Part shown: in pieces, positions 50,057 through 59,656 of the stretch | Layout of the letters: each line of letters opens with the position of its first letter | How positions within the stretch are numbered: the stretch's first letter is position 1 | Source of the DNA: Salinimicrobium sp963709775 | GTDB taxonomy: Bacteria > Bacteroidota > Bacteroidia > Flavobacteriales > Flavobacteriaceae | Direction: 5' to 3' | NCBI GenBank assembly: GCA_963709775.1 | Contig: CAVPXS010000012.1 | Span: 1-64,000 of the forward strand | DNA: 64,000 nt | Notes under the pieces: model-generated | The model's database searches: none | What the model saw: only the letters and a program-made list of their open reading frames with translations | Told to the model about the DNA's origin: nothing | Program-made: the position numbers and the translations under genes

Positions 50057-50665
50057 ATGGCCAGACGATCTACACCTGAAGTTAATGCCGGTTCATTGGC
50101 CGACATCGCCTTCTTGCTTTTGATCTTCTTCCTGGTGACAACAACTATTGAAACAGATAGCGGTATCAGCAGAAAGTTGCCTCCAATGCAGGATGAAAAC
50201 GTGGAACCGCCAATTATCAAGGAAAAAAATATTTTCAAGGTAATTGTAAACCGAAATAATGATCTGTTAGTAGAAGATGAGCTAATGGAGCTTAAGGATC
50301 TTAGAGATGCCGCTGTTTCCTTTTTGGATAATGGTGGAGGAGTAGGACCGGAAGCCTGTACTTATTGTGAAGGTGCCGGGGATCCAACCTCTTCAGATAA
50401 TCCTATAAAAGCAGTTATCATGCTTGTTAATGACAGGCAAACTGAATATGGAACCTATATAGCCGTTCAAAATGAATTGGTAGGAGCGTATAATGAGTTG
50501 CGTAACCGTTCTGCCCAAAGGTTGTACGGAAAATCTTTCTCTCAAATGGAGGCAGACTATGACAACATCAATTTTACAGGAAATAAGGAAAGTTTGAAGG
50601 AGCGAATTGAGGAAATAAGAGATATGTGGCCTCAAAAGCTTTCAGAAGCCGATCCTAAAAATTAA
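50057..50665 (+). CDS. exbD: ExbD/TolR-type protein with periplasmic CxxC motif
   Basis: 202 residues: cytoplasmic start, one helix (GSLADIAFLLLIFFLVTTTI, with the conserved Asp of ExbD), and a periplasmic domain. This copy has an unusual pair ACTYC (CxxC) within a glycine-rich loop (residues ~112-122) that the next ExbD lacks, a possible disulfide or metal site. It would work with ExbB in proton-driven envelope transport. Confidence 0.94.
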   Translation: MARRSTPEVNAGSLADIAFLLLIFFLVTTTIETDSGISRKLPPMQDENVEPPIIKEKNIFKVIVNRNNDLLVEDELMELKDLRDAAVSFLDNGGGVGPEACTYCEGAGDPTSSDNPIKAVIMLVNDRQTEYGTYIAVQNELVGAYNELRNRSAQRLYGKSFSQMEADYDNINFTGNKESLKERIEEIRDMWPQKLSEADPKN

Positions 50666-50684
50666 TCGCGAAAATTAAAGAACT

Positions 50685-51167
50685 ATGGCAAAATTCAATA
50701 AGAAAAAAAGCAGTGAACTGCCCGCGATAAATACCTCATCCCTGCCAGATATCGTTTTTATGCTTCTTTTCTTCTTCATGGTTGCAACAACAATGAGGGA
50801 GACTACATTAAAGGTGCAAAACGTACTTCCTTATGCAGACCAGGTAGAGAAACTTGATAAAAAGGATCTTGTGATGTATATCTATGCAGGTAAACCAAGT
50901 GCAAGATATCAACAAAGTGTTGGTACCGAATCCAGGATACAGTTGAATGATAACTTTGCTGAGGTTAGTGAAATCCAACAGTTCATTTATGCTGAAAGAG
51001 AAACTAAAAGAGAGGAACTTGTTCCTTTCCTTACAACCGCTTTAAAGGTTGACCATGAAACCAATATGGGATTAGTATCTGATATTAAGATGGAGTTGAG
51101 AAAGGCCGAAGCCCTTAAGATCAACTACACTACCCGTACCGGTGATGCATCTCAAAACTTTGACTAA
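50685..51167 (+). CDS. exbD: Second ExbD/TolR-type protein
   Basis: 160 residues with the same plan: NTSSLPDIVFMLLFFFMVAT (conserved Asp) and a short periplasmic domain. It differs from the upstream copy by lacking the CxxC loop. Two unequal ExbD paralogues side by side are typical of Bacteroidetes, where they may form a heteromeric rotor with ExbB. It is followed at once by a strong terminator. Confidence 0.95.
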   Translation: MAKFNKKKSSELPAINTSSLPDIVFMLLFFFMVATTMRETTLKVQNVLPYADQVEKLDKKDLVMYIYAGKPSARYQQSVGTESRIQLNDNFAEVSEIQQFIYAERETKREELVPFLTTALKVDHETNMGLVSDIKMELRKAEALKINYTTRTGDASQNFD

Positions 51168-51190
51168 AATCTTTTTATAATCTTTTTAAG

Positions 51191-51223
51191 ATCCCCTTTC
51201 TTCCGGAAAGGGGATTTTTTTTT
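51191..51223 (+). terminator. Rho-independent terminator of the ExbB/D operon
   Basis: Stem ATCCCCTTTC/GAAAGGGGAT with a 5-nt loop and a T9 run. Confidence 0.92.
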
Positions 51224-51266
51224 GAATGCTGCTTTTCTTCGCGTTATCTTTGATCAAAATTCTTTC

Positions 51267-51974
51267 ATGTACCGGTCGCAAAAATGGCTTTTTTTCGTTT
51301 TGTTTTTTTCTTCCTTTTTCCTTCAGGCTCAGGAAAGAAATGAAATTCCGACAGTGATCGACAGCCTGTATCGTGAGGATCAGGTGTATTTTAGTTTCAC
51401 CTACAACATCGTTAGTGGATCGCCTTCAGAAATTACCAGTTCTCAGTTCTCAGGAGGTTTTCACACCGGATTTATTAGGGATTTTCCACTTAATGCCCGG
51501 CGTAATGTTGCTCTTGGGCTCGGTTTGGGCTGGTCCATTGATACCTATGGGCACAACCTCTACGTAGGAGAAGCTGTGGAGGGGGAAGGAACCTATTTTG
51601 CAGTCCTTGACCGGGATAGGGTAGATTTTGATACTAATCGTTTTACCACGCAGTCCATTGATTTGCCTATTCAATTTAGATGGCGTACCTCAACTCCCGA
51701 AAGTTATAAGTTTTGGCGTATCTATGCGGGTTTAAGACCTGGGTATGCATATTACTTTCAGTCCAAATTTGTGCAGGATGGAAATACGTACAGGGAATCT
51801 AATGTACCCGAGTTTGAAAAACTTAGGCTGGGGGCGACTTTTACCTTTGGCTATAACACCTTTAACTTTTCTCTCTACTACAGCCTTAACTCCTTCTTTA
51901 AAGACGCCACAGTGAATAATGAGGACCTTGATCTAAAGACCTTTCAGCTGGGACTTACCTTCTATCTTTTATAG
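51267..51974 (+). CDS. Outer-membrane beta-barrel protein, PorT-like family
   Basis: About 235 residues from ATG 51267-51269 (MYRSQKWLFF); the longer frame begins inside the terminator region. A signal peptide (WLFFVLFFSSFFLQAQ) is followed by strands typical of an 8- to 10-stranded barrel (ALGLGLGWSIDTYGHNL; YAGLRPGYAYYFQSKF) and a final LGLTFYLL. It looks like the PorT family, first known for type IX secretion in Porphyromonas, but sequence alone does not separate PorT proper from paralogues. Confidence 0.72.
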   Translation: MYRSQKWLFFVLFFSSFFLQAQERNEIPTVIDSLYREDQVYFSFTYNIVSGSPSEITSSQFSGGFHTGFIRDFPLNARRNVALGLGLGWSIDTYGHNLYVGEAVEGEGTYFAVLDRDRVDFDTNRFTTQSIDLPIQFRWRTSTPESYKFWRIYAGLRPGYAYYFQSKFVQDGNTYRESNVPEFEKLRLGATFTFGYNTFNFSLYYSLNSFFKDATVNNEDLDLKTFQLGLTFYLL

Positions 51975-52574
51975 CCACATAAAGGCTACTCCTACCTGGG
52001 GAAGCAGACCGAGAATTATTCCCAGACTTAATTCGGTGTAAGAATGGGCGGCATAGTGTAATCGTGAAGAGGCGGTGAGGCCTGTAATTGCAATCATAAA
52101 ACTGATAGTATAAACCAGGTTGAGATTAAAATGCAGGCTGAGAAATACCAGGAAGAGAGTTAATCCCCCAAGTCCCATCATGTGAAGGCTTACTTTAATC
52201 TTGGCAAGAAGAAACAATAAAGCTAAAAGTGCAGACAGCATTATCCCCATGAAGAAGTAATACAACTCGGGATAATCAAAGGTGTTTAATACATATTTGA
52301 GCACTACAAAATCCAACACGGCATATAAGAACAGCGGCCATTTCCTTTCATTTATTTCTTTTAGATGATGGTCATTAACCTTTTCAAGGGTTTTGAGCAT
52401 ATATACAAAGACGATGGGAATGAAGATAGTCATGATGGCAACTGCCAAAAGCTTGGCTTTAATGACTTCTATTGGGAAAAATCGTGGTGTTACCAGGAAA
52501 TAGATCAAAGTTCCTGCAGAGGGCATCCAAATGGGGTGAAAAAGGTAGGATGCAGACTTAATAAGAAGCTTCAT
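51969..52574 (-). CDS. PAP2-superfamily-like membrane protein
   Basis: 201 residues with six predicted helices. The end SSRLHYAAHSYTELSLGIIL has spaced His residues and an acidic residue like the last motif of PAP2 phosphatases, but the first PAP2 motif (KxxxxxxRP) is not evident. It could be an inactive relative. It lies directly after rpoN with a 1-nt overlap (TAATG), so it is cotranscribed with it. Confidence 0.6.
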   Translation of the reverse strand: MKLLIKSASYLFHPIWMPSAGTLIYFLVTPRFFPIEVIKAKLLAVAIMTIFIPIVFVYMLKTLEKVNDHHLKEINERKWPLFLYAVLDFVVLKYVLNTFDYPELYYFFMGIMLSALLALLFLLAKIKVSLHMMGLGGLTLFLVFLSLHFNLNLVYTISFMIAITGLTASSRLHYAAHSYTELSLGIILGLLPQVGVAFMWL

Positions 52575-54034
52575 TAAATCTCTTTTCGAAGGCGGGCAAC
52601 GGGAATATCCAGCTGTTCTCTATATTTTGCTACAGTACGACGCGCAATTGGATAACCCTTTTCCTTCAGCATTTTTGCCAGCTTCTCATCTGTTAGAGGT
52701 TTTCTCTTGTTTTCGTCTTCTATGGTCATCTCAAGGATCTTTTTGATCTCCTTGGTTGAAACATCTTCCCCCTGGTCGTTCTTCATAGATTCAGAAAAGA
52801 AATCTTTAATGAGTCTTGTTCCATAGGGAGTATCGACATATTTACTGTTGGCCACCCGGGAAACCGTAGAAACATCCATGTCAATCTCGTCTGCAATATC
52901 CTTTAGGATCATGGGCCTTAGATTTCTTTCATCTCCCGTAAGAAAGAATTCCTTTTGGTAGTTCATGATAGAGCTCATCGTAACAAACAGGGTAGTTTGT
53001 CGCTGTTTAATTGCTTCAATGAACCACTTTGCGGCATCCAGTTTTTGTTTTATGAACATTACCGCATCCTTCTGTGCCCTGCTTTTTTCTTTGGATTCCT
53101 TATACCCTTTGAGCATTTCACTGTAATCCTTGGAGACGTGCATTTCTGGCGCATTTCGACCGTTGAGGCTTAGTTCCAGTTCCCCGTCCACTATTTTGAT
53201 GGTAAAATCGGGAATTACATGTTCCACTGCACGGGTATTTCCCGCATAGGCACCACCGGGTTTAGGGTTAAGGTGTTCTATGACATCAATAGCATTCCTA
53301 AGTTCTTCCTCGGAAATATCATGCTTGGAAAGTAATTTTTGGTAATGTTTCTTACTGAATTGGTCAAAAGACTTTTCAATAATATCGGAGGCAAGACTTA
53401 CCGCTCTTGTTTGCTCTTTTCTGTTCAACTGAATCAACAAACATTCCTGAAGACTTCTTGCACCGACCCCTGCAGGATCAAGTTCATGAACATACTTCAA
53501 TACTTTTTCAACAGTTTCCTCATCTGTATAAACGTTTTGAGTGAAAGCAAGGTCATCAACAATGTCCTGAACAGATCTTCTTATATAACCGCTTTCATCA
53601 ACGCTTCCCACTAAGAACTCGGCGATCTCTTCTTCAGACTCATTAAGCCTAAGAGTGCTAAGCTGGGTCTTTAAATACTGCGTAAAAGATGTACCCGATG
53701 CATAAGGCACCTGCCTGTCTTCGTCATCTGCACTATAATTATTGGCCTGCAAACGGTAATTAGGGATTTCGTCATCGCTGAGATACTCATCTACATTAAT
53801 ATCTGCCTCTATGCTCTCATTGCCCTGATCTTCATCCTGGTAGTCATCTGTCCCAAAATCCTCTTCGTACTCTTCATTATCCTCTTTCCCACCTTCAAGT
53901 GCGGGATTTTCCTCCATCTCCTGCTTCAGCCGTTGCTCAAAAGCCTGCGTAGGAAGCTGAATAAGCTTCATCAACTGGATTTGTTGAGGGGAAAGCTTTT
54001 GAGATAATTTTAGGTTTAACTGCTGTTTTAGCAT
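52574..54034 (-). CDS. rpoN: RNA polymerase sigma-54 factor
   Basis: 486 residues. Glutamine-rich region I (LKLSQKLSPQQIQLMKLIQL), an acidic region II, the core-binding domain and the C-terminal RpoN box ARRTVAKYRE. It directs RNA polymerase to -24/-12 promoters and requires AAA+ activators. No -24/-12 element (TGGCAC-N5-TTGC) was searched for systematically; none was noticed in this window. Confidence 0.97.
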   Translation of the reverse strand: MLKQQLNLKLSQKLSPQQIQLMKLIQLPTQAFEQRLKQEMEENPALEGGKEDNEEYEEDFGTDDYQDEDQGNESIEADINVDEYLSDDEIPNYRLQANNYSADDEDRQVPYASGTSFTQYLKTQLSTLRLNESEEEIAEFLVGSVDESGYIRRSVQDIVDDLAFTQNVYTDEETVEKVLKYVHELDPAGVGARSLQECLLIQLNRKEQTRAVSLASDIIEKSFDQFSKKHYQKLLSKHDISEEELRNAIDVIEHLNPKPGGAYAGNTRAVEHVIPDFTIKIVDGELELSLNGRNAPEMHVSKDYSEMLKGYKESKEKSRAQKDAVMFIKQKLDAAKWFIEAIKQRQTTLFVTMSSIMNYQKEFFLTGDERNLRPMILKDIADEIDMDVSTVSRVANSKYVDTPYGTRLIKDFFSESMKNDQGEDVSTKEIKKILEMTIEDENKRKPLTDEKLAKMLKEKGYPIARRTVAKYREQLDIPVARLRKEI

Positions 54035-54059
54035 ATAGTTTCTGGCTTTTTATAAAAAT

Positions 54060-54100
54060 AAAAAAAACAATCTACAAACGTAAAAGAACGTAGATTGTTT
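54060..54100 (-). terminator. Rho-independent terminator of asnS
   Basis: Stem CAATCTAC/GTAGATTG on both sides of a 14-nt loop, then a long minus-strand T-run (A-run 54061-54067). Confidence 0.85.
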
Positions 54101-54126
54101 ATGAGTACTTTAGGATGTAAAAAGTT

Positions 54127-55569
54127 TTAGAATTCGGCGTTAAGCGGAGTTCTGGGGTATGGGATCACATCTCTAATGTTCCCCATTCCCGTGGCAAACT
54201 GCACCAATCTTTCAAATCCAAGTCCAAATCCACTGTGTACACAGGTCCCAAATCTACGGGTATCAAGATACCACCACAACTCTTCTTCATCAATATCAAG
54301 CGCCCGCATCTTTTGTTGTAGCACCTCAAGACGTTCTTCCCGTTGTGAACCACCAACGATCTCCCCAATCCCGGGGAAAAGGATATCCATGGCCCGCACG
54401 GTCTTACCGTCTTCATTTAAACGCATATAAAAAGCTTTTATGTTGGCCGGGTAATCAAAAAGTATCACCGGGCATTTAAAATGCTTTTCTACCAGGTACC
54501 GCTCATGTTCACTTTGAAGATCGGCTCCCCATTCTTCTATTATATAATTGAATTTTTTCTTTTTGTTGGGCTTTGAGTTCTTTAGAATGTCAATAGCTTC
54601 GGTGTAACTCACCCTTTTGAAGTTGTTTTCAATTACGAACTTCAGCTTTTCTGTAAGGCTCATCGGGCTTCTTTCGGCTTCCGGTTTTGCCTTGTCTTCA
54701 TTGGCCTGGCGTTCTTCAAGAAATGCAAGATCATCTTTGCAGTTGTCCAGTACATACTTTAGAACGTATTTTATAAAATCTTCCGCTATGTCCATATTTC
54801 CTGCCAGGTCACAAAAAGCCATTTCGGGCTCCACCATCCAGAATTCGGCCAGGTGACGGGAAGTATTGGAGTTTTCTGCCCTAAAAGTAGGTCCAAAAGT
54901 ATAGATCTGTCCAAGACCAAGAGCATAGGTCTCGCCCTCAAGCTGTCCAGAAACAGTTAGGTTAGTTTCCTTTCCGAAGAAATCTTCCTTGTAATTAATG
55001 GATCCATCTTCGTTACGTGGAACATTATCAAGGTCGAAAGACGTTACCTTGAACATTTCTCCTGCGCCCTCGGCATCACTTCCGGTGATGATTGGTGTAT
55101 TTACGTAGTGGAAATTATTTTGCTGAAAATAGCTGTGAATAGCAAAGGATAGTTTAGACCTTAGTCTCATCACAGCCCCAAAAGTATTGGTTCTTACCCT
55201 AAGGTGTGCCTGCTCCCTTAGTTTTTCAAGCGAATGCCTTTTAGGGGAGAGGATGGTAAGTTTTACTTCTTCGGGATCTGCATCCCCCAGAATTACCACA
55301 GAATCTGCCTGGATTTCCACTTTCTGTCCGCTGCCCTGGCTTTCTTCCAGGGTACCTGTAACCTTTATCGCTGCCCCAACGGTAATGCGTTTAAGGGTGT
55401 TCTCACTTAGTTTTTCATAATCAACGACACATTGAAGGTTGTTGATGGTAGAGCCGTCATTGAGGGCGATAAAGCGGTTGCTCCTAAAGGAACGAACCCA
55501 GCCATTTACCTCTACTTCCTGTAAATATTGAGTGCTTTCTAAAAGTTCTGCAACTTTTCCTGTGATCAT
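54127..55569 (-). CDS. asnS: Asparaginyl-tRNA synthetase
   Basis: 480 residues. N-terminal OB-fold (VEVNGWVRSFRSNRFIALND), class II motif 2 region (FRAENSNTSRHLAEFWMVEPE) and motif 3 (SGFGLGFERLVQFATG). It charges tRNA-Asn directly. It shares the AspRS-like fold but has the asparagine-specific GIGEIVGGSQRE loop. Confidence 0.98.
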   Translation of the reverse strand: MITGKVAELLESTQYLQEVEVNGWVRSFRSNRFIALNDGSTINNLQCVVDYEKLSENTLKRITVGAAIKVTGTLEESQGSGQKVEIQADSVVILGDADPEEVKLTILSPKRHSLEKLREQAHLRVRTNTFGAVMRLRSKLSFAIHSYFQQNNFHYVNTPIITGSDAEGAGEMFKVTSFDLDNVPRNEDGSINYKEDFFGKETNLTVSGQLEGETYALGLGQIYTFGPTFRAENSNTSRHLAEFWMVEPEMAFCDLAGNMDIAEDFIKYVLKYVLDNCKDDLAFLEERQANEDKAKPEAERSPMSLTEKLKFVIENNFKRVSYTEAIDILKNSKPNKKKKFNYIIEEWGADLQSEHERYLVEKHFKCPVILFDYPANIKAFYMRLNEDGKTVRAMDILFPGIGEIVGGSQREERLEVLQQKMRALDIDEEELWWYLDTRRFGTCVHSGFGLGFERLVQFATGMGNIRDVIPYPRTPLNAEF

Positions 55570-55648
55570 CTTTTTCTATTTGGAGAGCAAAGATAATTTT
55601 TCCGCACTTGCCTTACAAGTAATTAAATAAAGGCCTTGACGAAAAACA

Positions 55649-55675
55649 GGTGTCAAAAATCACATTTTTGGATCC
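55649..55675. repeat. Palindromic repeat copy overlapping the MMPL stop codon
   Basis: GGTGTCAAAAATCACATTTTT followed by GGATCC: variant of the CAAAAATGNCATTTTTG palindrome. It covers the last codons of the MMPL gene (KDPKM). Confidence 0.6.
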
Positions 55676-58080
55676 TCCTTGCTGTAGTTCCCTTCGGAAT
55701 CTTCTTCCTCCGGAAAGATATTTATCGTAGGCTCCCGCAGTACATCTTCATTTGCGATCTCCTTCTGAAGCGATAGAAGTAGCGCCGGAAGTAGTAGCAG
55801 GTTCGACAGCATGGCAAACAGCAGGGTAGCCGATACCAATCCTCCAAGTGCTACTGTTCCCCCAAAACTGCTTATCATAAATACAGAGAAACCAAAAAAC
55901 AGCACAATGGAAGTATAGAACATACTCACGCCGGTCTCTCTCAATGCAGCATAGACAGATCTTTTGACCTTCCATTTGTTTGCCTTGAGTTCCTGCCGGT
56001 ATTTTGCCAGGAAGTGAATGGTGTCATCTACCGAGATCCCGAACGCAATGCTAAAAACCAGGATAGTGGAAGGTTTGATTGGAACTCCCAGGAAGCCCAT
56101 CATTCCCGCCGTTACCAGAAGAGGCAGGAGATTTGGAATTAGCGATACAAGTATCATTTTAAAGGAGCGGAACATCCATGCCATGAGCAGGGCAATCAGG
56201 AAGATCGCGAGACTAAGGGAAATGATCAGGTTTTTAACCAGGTATTTTGTGCCTTTTTGAAAGATCAAAGCTTTACCTGTCATCTCTACAGAAAAACGAT
56301 CTTCAGGGAATATTTTGAGGATCTTCGGCCACAGGTCTTCCTCGATCTCCTCCATTTCTTCGGTGCCAATATCTTTCATAAAGGTGGTCATCCTGGCATA
56401 TTGGCCGGTACTATCAACAAAAGAAGTGAGCAAATTATCACCGCCAGCATCCAATCCCTTGGCATAAGGAAGAATAAAGTTGCGTTCCTGCGAAGTGGGC
56501 AGCTGGTAATATTTTGGATTTCCGTTGTAATAAGCCTGTTTCGAATACTTAACCAGGTTTACTATAGAAACCGGCGGGGAAAGCTGTTCTTCTTCGGCAA
56601 TAAGCTCTTGAAGCTCATCCATTTTCCTTAGCGTAGGCAGTTTCATTACTCCCTGCTCCCGCTTGGTGTCTATTAAAATTTCCAAAGGCATTACACCATC
56701 GAACTCTTCTTCAAAGAATTTGATATCTTTAAAAAATGCCGCTTCCTGTGGCATGTCTTCTAATAGGCTTCCGGAAATCTTAATTGTATAGATCCCAATA
56801 ATGCTCGCTACCAGCAGTACAAGCGAGACAATGAAGATCCCAATACGGTGGTGCCTTACCATGTTTTCCATCCAGTCTACAAACCCGGCGATCCATCTTT
56901 TGTTCAGGTGTTTCAGGTGCTTTTCCCGGGGCACATTCATGTAGCTGTAAATGATGGGAATAATAAGGAGGCTTAGGATAAAGATCGCGATAATATTTAT
57001 GGAAGCCACGATCCCAAACTCTTTGAGCAAGGTACTTTCTGTAAGAATAAAAGTGGCAAATCCCGAAGCTGTCGTAAGATTGGTCATTAGGGTGGCATTC
57101 CCCACTTTTGTGATCACTCGTTGCAGCGACTTTGCCTGGTTCCCGTGCTTCTTTATCTCCTGCTGATATTTATTGATAAGGAAGATGCAATTTGGGATCC
57201 CGATCACAATGATCAACGGCGGAATGATCGCAGTAAGCACTGTGATCTCATAATGCAGCAGTCCCAATACACCAAAGGCCCACATTACGCCAATAACAAC
57301 CGTGATCATGGAGATCACCGTAGCGCGAATACTCCTGAAGAAGAAGAAAAATATAAGGGAGGTGACTAAAAGCGCAGCTCCAATGAATAAACCTATCTCA
57401 TCGATGATGTTCTGGGAATTGAGGGTGCGTATGTAAGGCATTCCGGAGACATAGACATTTAGTCCCTGTTCTGCTTCAAATTCTTCCACGAGAGGAATGA
57501 GGTCCTCTACTACAAATGTTTTGCGCTTCCCTGTGTTGACGATCTCCTTGTCAAGATAAATTGCAGTTTGCACTGTATTGGAGTGCCTGCTGTAAACCAG
57601 ACCTTCGTAAAAGGGCAAATCCTGAAATAATTCTTCCCGATACTCCCTTACCTGTTGGGTATTCGGCTGGGGCCCGGTAACAAAAGGGACCATTTCAAAT
57701 CTCCCGGGATCTTCAAATTTCTGAAGCTTTTGAAGGTTGCCAACCCCAACAGAAAATTCAACTTCAGGAAAACTGTCCAGTTTTTCGGCCAGGGAATTCC
57801 AGGCCATGAAATTTTCAGGAGAAAATAAAGCAGAATCTTTTACTGCAAGTACAATTACATTGCCCTCTTCCCCAAACTTGTCTAAAAACTCCTGGTACTG
57901 CAAATTGATAGGGTCATCATCGGGCAGGAGGTTAGCTTCAGTAAAGGAAAATTTCATGTTCTTCCACTGCAAACCAAGAAAAATGGTCACTGCAGCGATC
58001 AATATCAGGATAAGGATCCTGTTCCGAAGAATTGTACGTGCAACCGTATTCCAGAACTCGAAGCCGAGAAATTTTGACAT
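55660..58080 (-). CDS. RND-superfamily transporter of the MMPL/hydrophobe exporter type
   Basis: 806 residues with twelve helices in two halves. The periplasmic loops and the TM4/TM10 pattern (VFSIAFGISVDDTIHFLAKY, with adjacent aspartates) are those of MMPL/HpnN-like proteins, which move lipids or other hydrophobic molecules rather than drugs. The first helix follows MSKFLGFEFWNTVAR. The substrate is unknown. No adaptor or TolC is beside it. The C-terminal tail (KDPKM) contains a repeat palindrome. Confidence 0.88.
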   Translation of the reverse strand: MSKFLGFEFWNTVARTILRNRILILILIAAVTIFLGLQWKNMKFSFTEANLLPDDDPINLQYQEFLDKFGEEGNVIVLAVKDSALFSPENFMAWNSLAEKLDSFPEVEFSVGVGNLQKLQKFEDPGRFEMVPFVTGPQPNTQQVREYREELFQDLPFYEGLVYSRHSNTVQTAIYLDKEIVNTGKRKTFVVEDLIPLVEEFEAEQGLNVYVSGMPYIRTLNSQNIIDEIGLFIGAALLVTSLIFFFFFRSIRATVISMITVVIGVMWAFGVLGLLHYEITVLTAIIPPLIIVIGIPNCIFLINKYQQEIKKHGNQAKSLQRVITKVGNATLMTNLTTASGFATFILTESTLLKEFGIVASINIIAIFILSLLIIPIIYSYMNVPREKHLKHLNKRWIAGFVDWMENMVRHHRIGIFIVSLVLLVASIIGIYTIKISGSLLEDMPQEAAFFKDIKFFEEEFDGVMPLEILIDTKREQGVMKLPTLRKMDELQELIAEEEQLSPPVSIVNLVKYSKQAYYNGNPKYYQLPTSQERNFILPYAKGLDAGGDNLLTSFVDSTGQYARMTTFMKDIGTEEMEEIEEDLWPKILKIFPEDRFSVEMTGKALIFQKGTKYLVKNLIISLSLAIFLIALLMAWMFRSFKMILVSLIPNLLPLLVTAGMMGFLGVPIKPSTILVFSIAFGISVDDTIHFLAKYRQELKANKWKVKRSVYAALRETGVSMFYTSIVLFFGFSVFMISSFGGTVALGGLVSATLLFAMLSNLLLLPALLLSLQKEIANEDVLREPTINIFPEEEDSEGNYSKEDPKM

Positions 58081-58153
58081 GGTAGAAAATTGTTTTGCAA
58101 AGGTAAGAAAGCAGGCATACTTATGTAACGGTAGCAGCCTTCAAATTAGAGCA

Positions 58154-58181
58154 GAAAAAAGCGGCCGAAAAAGCCGCTTTA
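58154..58181 (-). terminator. Rho-independent terminator of the pyrH-frr operon
   Basis: Stem AAAGCGGC/GCCGCTTT with a 7-nt loop and a T-run; 25 nt past the frr stop. Confidence 0.9.
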
Positions 58182-58205
58182 AAAAAGTATATAATTTTTG
58201 TCCTT

Positions 58206-58760
58206 TTAGACCGTCATGATCTCTTTTTCTTTAACGGCCAAAATCTTATCTATCTTGTCAATATAAGTATCTGTAAGTTCCTGAATTTCGGCTTCAGAAG
58301 ACTTTTGAAGATCTTCAGAAATGTCCAGTTTCTTGATTTCCTGGTTAGCGTTCTTACGATCGTTCCTAACCCCAATCTTGGCATCTTCGGCTTCGGCTTT
58401 GGCCTGTTTTGCCAGTTCACGACGGCGTTCCTCGGTCAAAGGTGGAACGTTAATGATGACGCTGTCCCCATTATTCATTGGATTGAAGCCAAGGTTTGCC
58501 TGCATAATTCCTTTTTCAATAGGTGTGATCATACTTTTTTCAAAAGGCTGTATGGTAAGGGTGCGTGCATCTGGAGTATTTACGTTGGCGACCTGGTTCA
58601 ACGGAGTCTGGCTGCCGTAGTAATCTACTCTTACGCTGCCAAGCATGGCGGGAGTCGCTTTTCCCGCTCTAATGTTTAATAACTGTTTCTCCAGGTGAAG
58701 AATGGCTTTATCCATTGCTTCCTTTGCACTATCAATAACAAAATCTAACTCGTCGTTCAT
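58206..58760 (-). CDS. frr: Ribosome recycling factor
   Basis: 184 residues. Conserved MDKAILHLEKQLLNIRAGKA, VPPLTEERRRELAKQAKAEA and VRNDRKNANQEIKKLDIS. It releases ribosomes from mRNA after termination. It follows pyrH with a 42-nt gap in the usual pyrH-frr order. Confidence 0.98.
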   Translation of the reverse strand: MNDELDFVIDSAKEAMDKAILHLEKQLLNIRAGKATPAMLGSVRVDYYGSQTPLNQVANVNTPDARTLTIQPFEKSMITPIEKGIMQANLGFNPMNNGDSVIINVPPLTEERRRELAKQAKAEAEDAKIGVRNDRKNANQEIKKLDISEDLQKSSEAEIQELTDTYIDKIDKILAVKEKEIMTV

Positions 58761-58802
58761 TTCTAAAGGTTAATTTTAAAAACTATTTCAAATCTCGTAT
58801 GC

Positions 58803-59510
58803 CTAAAAATTTACTTTGGTACCTATTTTTTCTCCGGTCACAACCTTTTCGAGGTTACCGGGTTTATTCATATCAAAAACGATAATGGGTAGCTTATTTT
58901 CCTGACTAAGGGTAAAGGCCGTGGTGTCCATAACTTTCAAGCCCTTGGTAAGCACCTCGTCAAAGCTAATAAAGTCAAACTTGGTAGCCTTTTTATCAAT
59001 TTCAGGGTCTGCAGAGTAAATTCCGTCAACGCGGGTCCCTTTAAGGATCACATCGGCATGAATTTCTATAGCCCTTAAAACTGCTGCGGAATCTGTAGTG
59101 AAATAAGGATTCCCGGTACCACCACCAAAAATGACTACTCTGCCTTTTTCCAGGTGGCGCATGGCTTTTCTTCTAATGAAAGGCTCTGCTACTTCATTTA
59201 TTTTTATTGCGGACTGTAGCCTCGTCTGGATGCCTGCATCTTCTAGAGCAGATTGCAATGCCAAACCATTTATTACCGTGGCCAGCATTCCCATGTGATC
59301 TCCAGTGACGCGATCCATACCACGACTGGCACCAGATACACCTCTAAAGATATTACCGCCGCCAATAACTATGGCCACTTCAACTCCTCTTTCTGTAACT
59401 GCTTTTATTTCCTGTGCATACTCGGCTAAACGGAATGGATCAATTCCATACTGGCGATCGCCCATAAGTGCTTCGCCTGAAAGTTTAAGTAAGATTCTTT
59501 TGTAGTGCAT
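58803..59510 (-). CDS. pyrH: UMP kinase
   Basis: 235 residues. The kinase motif LKLSGEALMGDRQYGID, VIGGGNIFRG and VVIFGGGTGNPYFTTDSAA are present. It phosphorylates UMP to UDP. It is upstream of frr in the same operon. Confidence 0.98.
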   Translation of the reverse strand: MHYKRILLKLSGEALMGDRQYGIDPFRLAEYAQEIKAVTERGVEVAIVIGGGNIFRGVSGASRGMDRVTGDHMGMLATVINGLALQSALEDAGIQTRLQSAIKINEVAEPFIRRKAMRHLEKGRVVIFGGGTGNPYFTTDSAAVLRAIEIHADVILKGTRVDGIYSADPEIDKKATKFDFISFDEVLTKGLKVMDTTAFTLSQENKLPIIVFDMNKPGNLEKVVTGEKIGTKVNF

Positions 59511-59656
59511 TTACGTGATTTGATGGGTTGTGCAAAACTAAGGAAATTATTAATGTTATAAAGGGGACAAAAAAGAATATTGAAGTAGCCCTTTAATGAG
59601 GGCTTAATTTTATAATTTTATTAACGGGAAAAGGGTTTTCCGATCAAAAATAAGCA

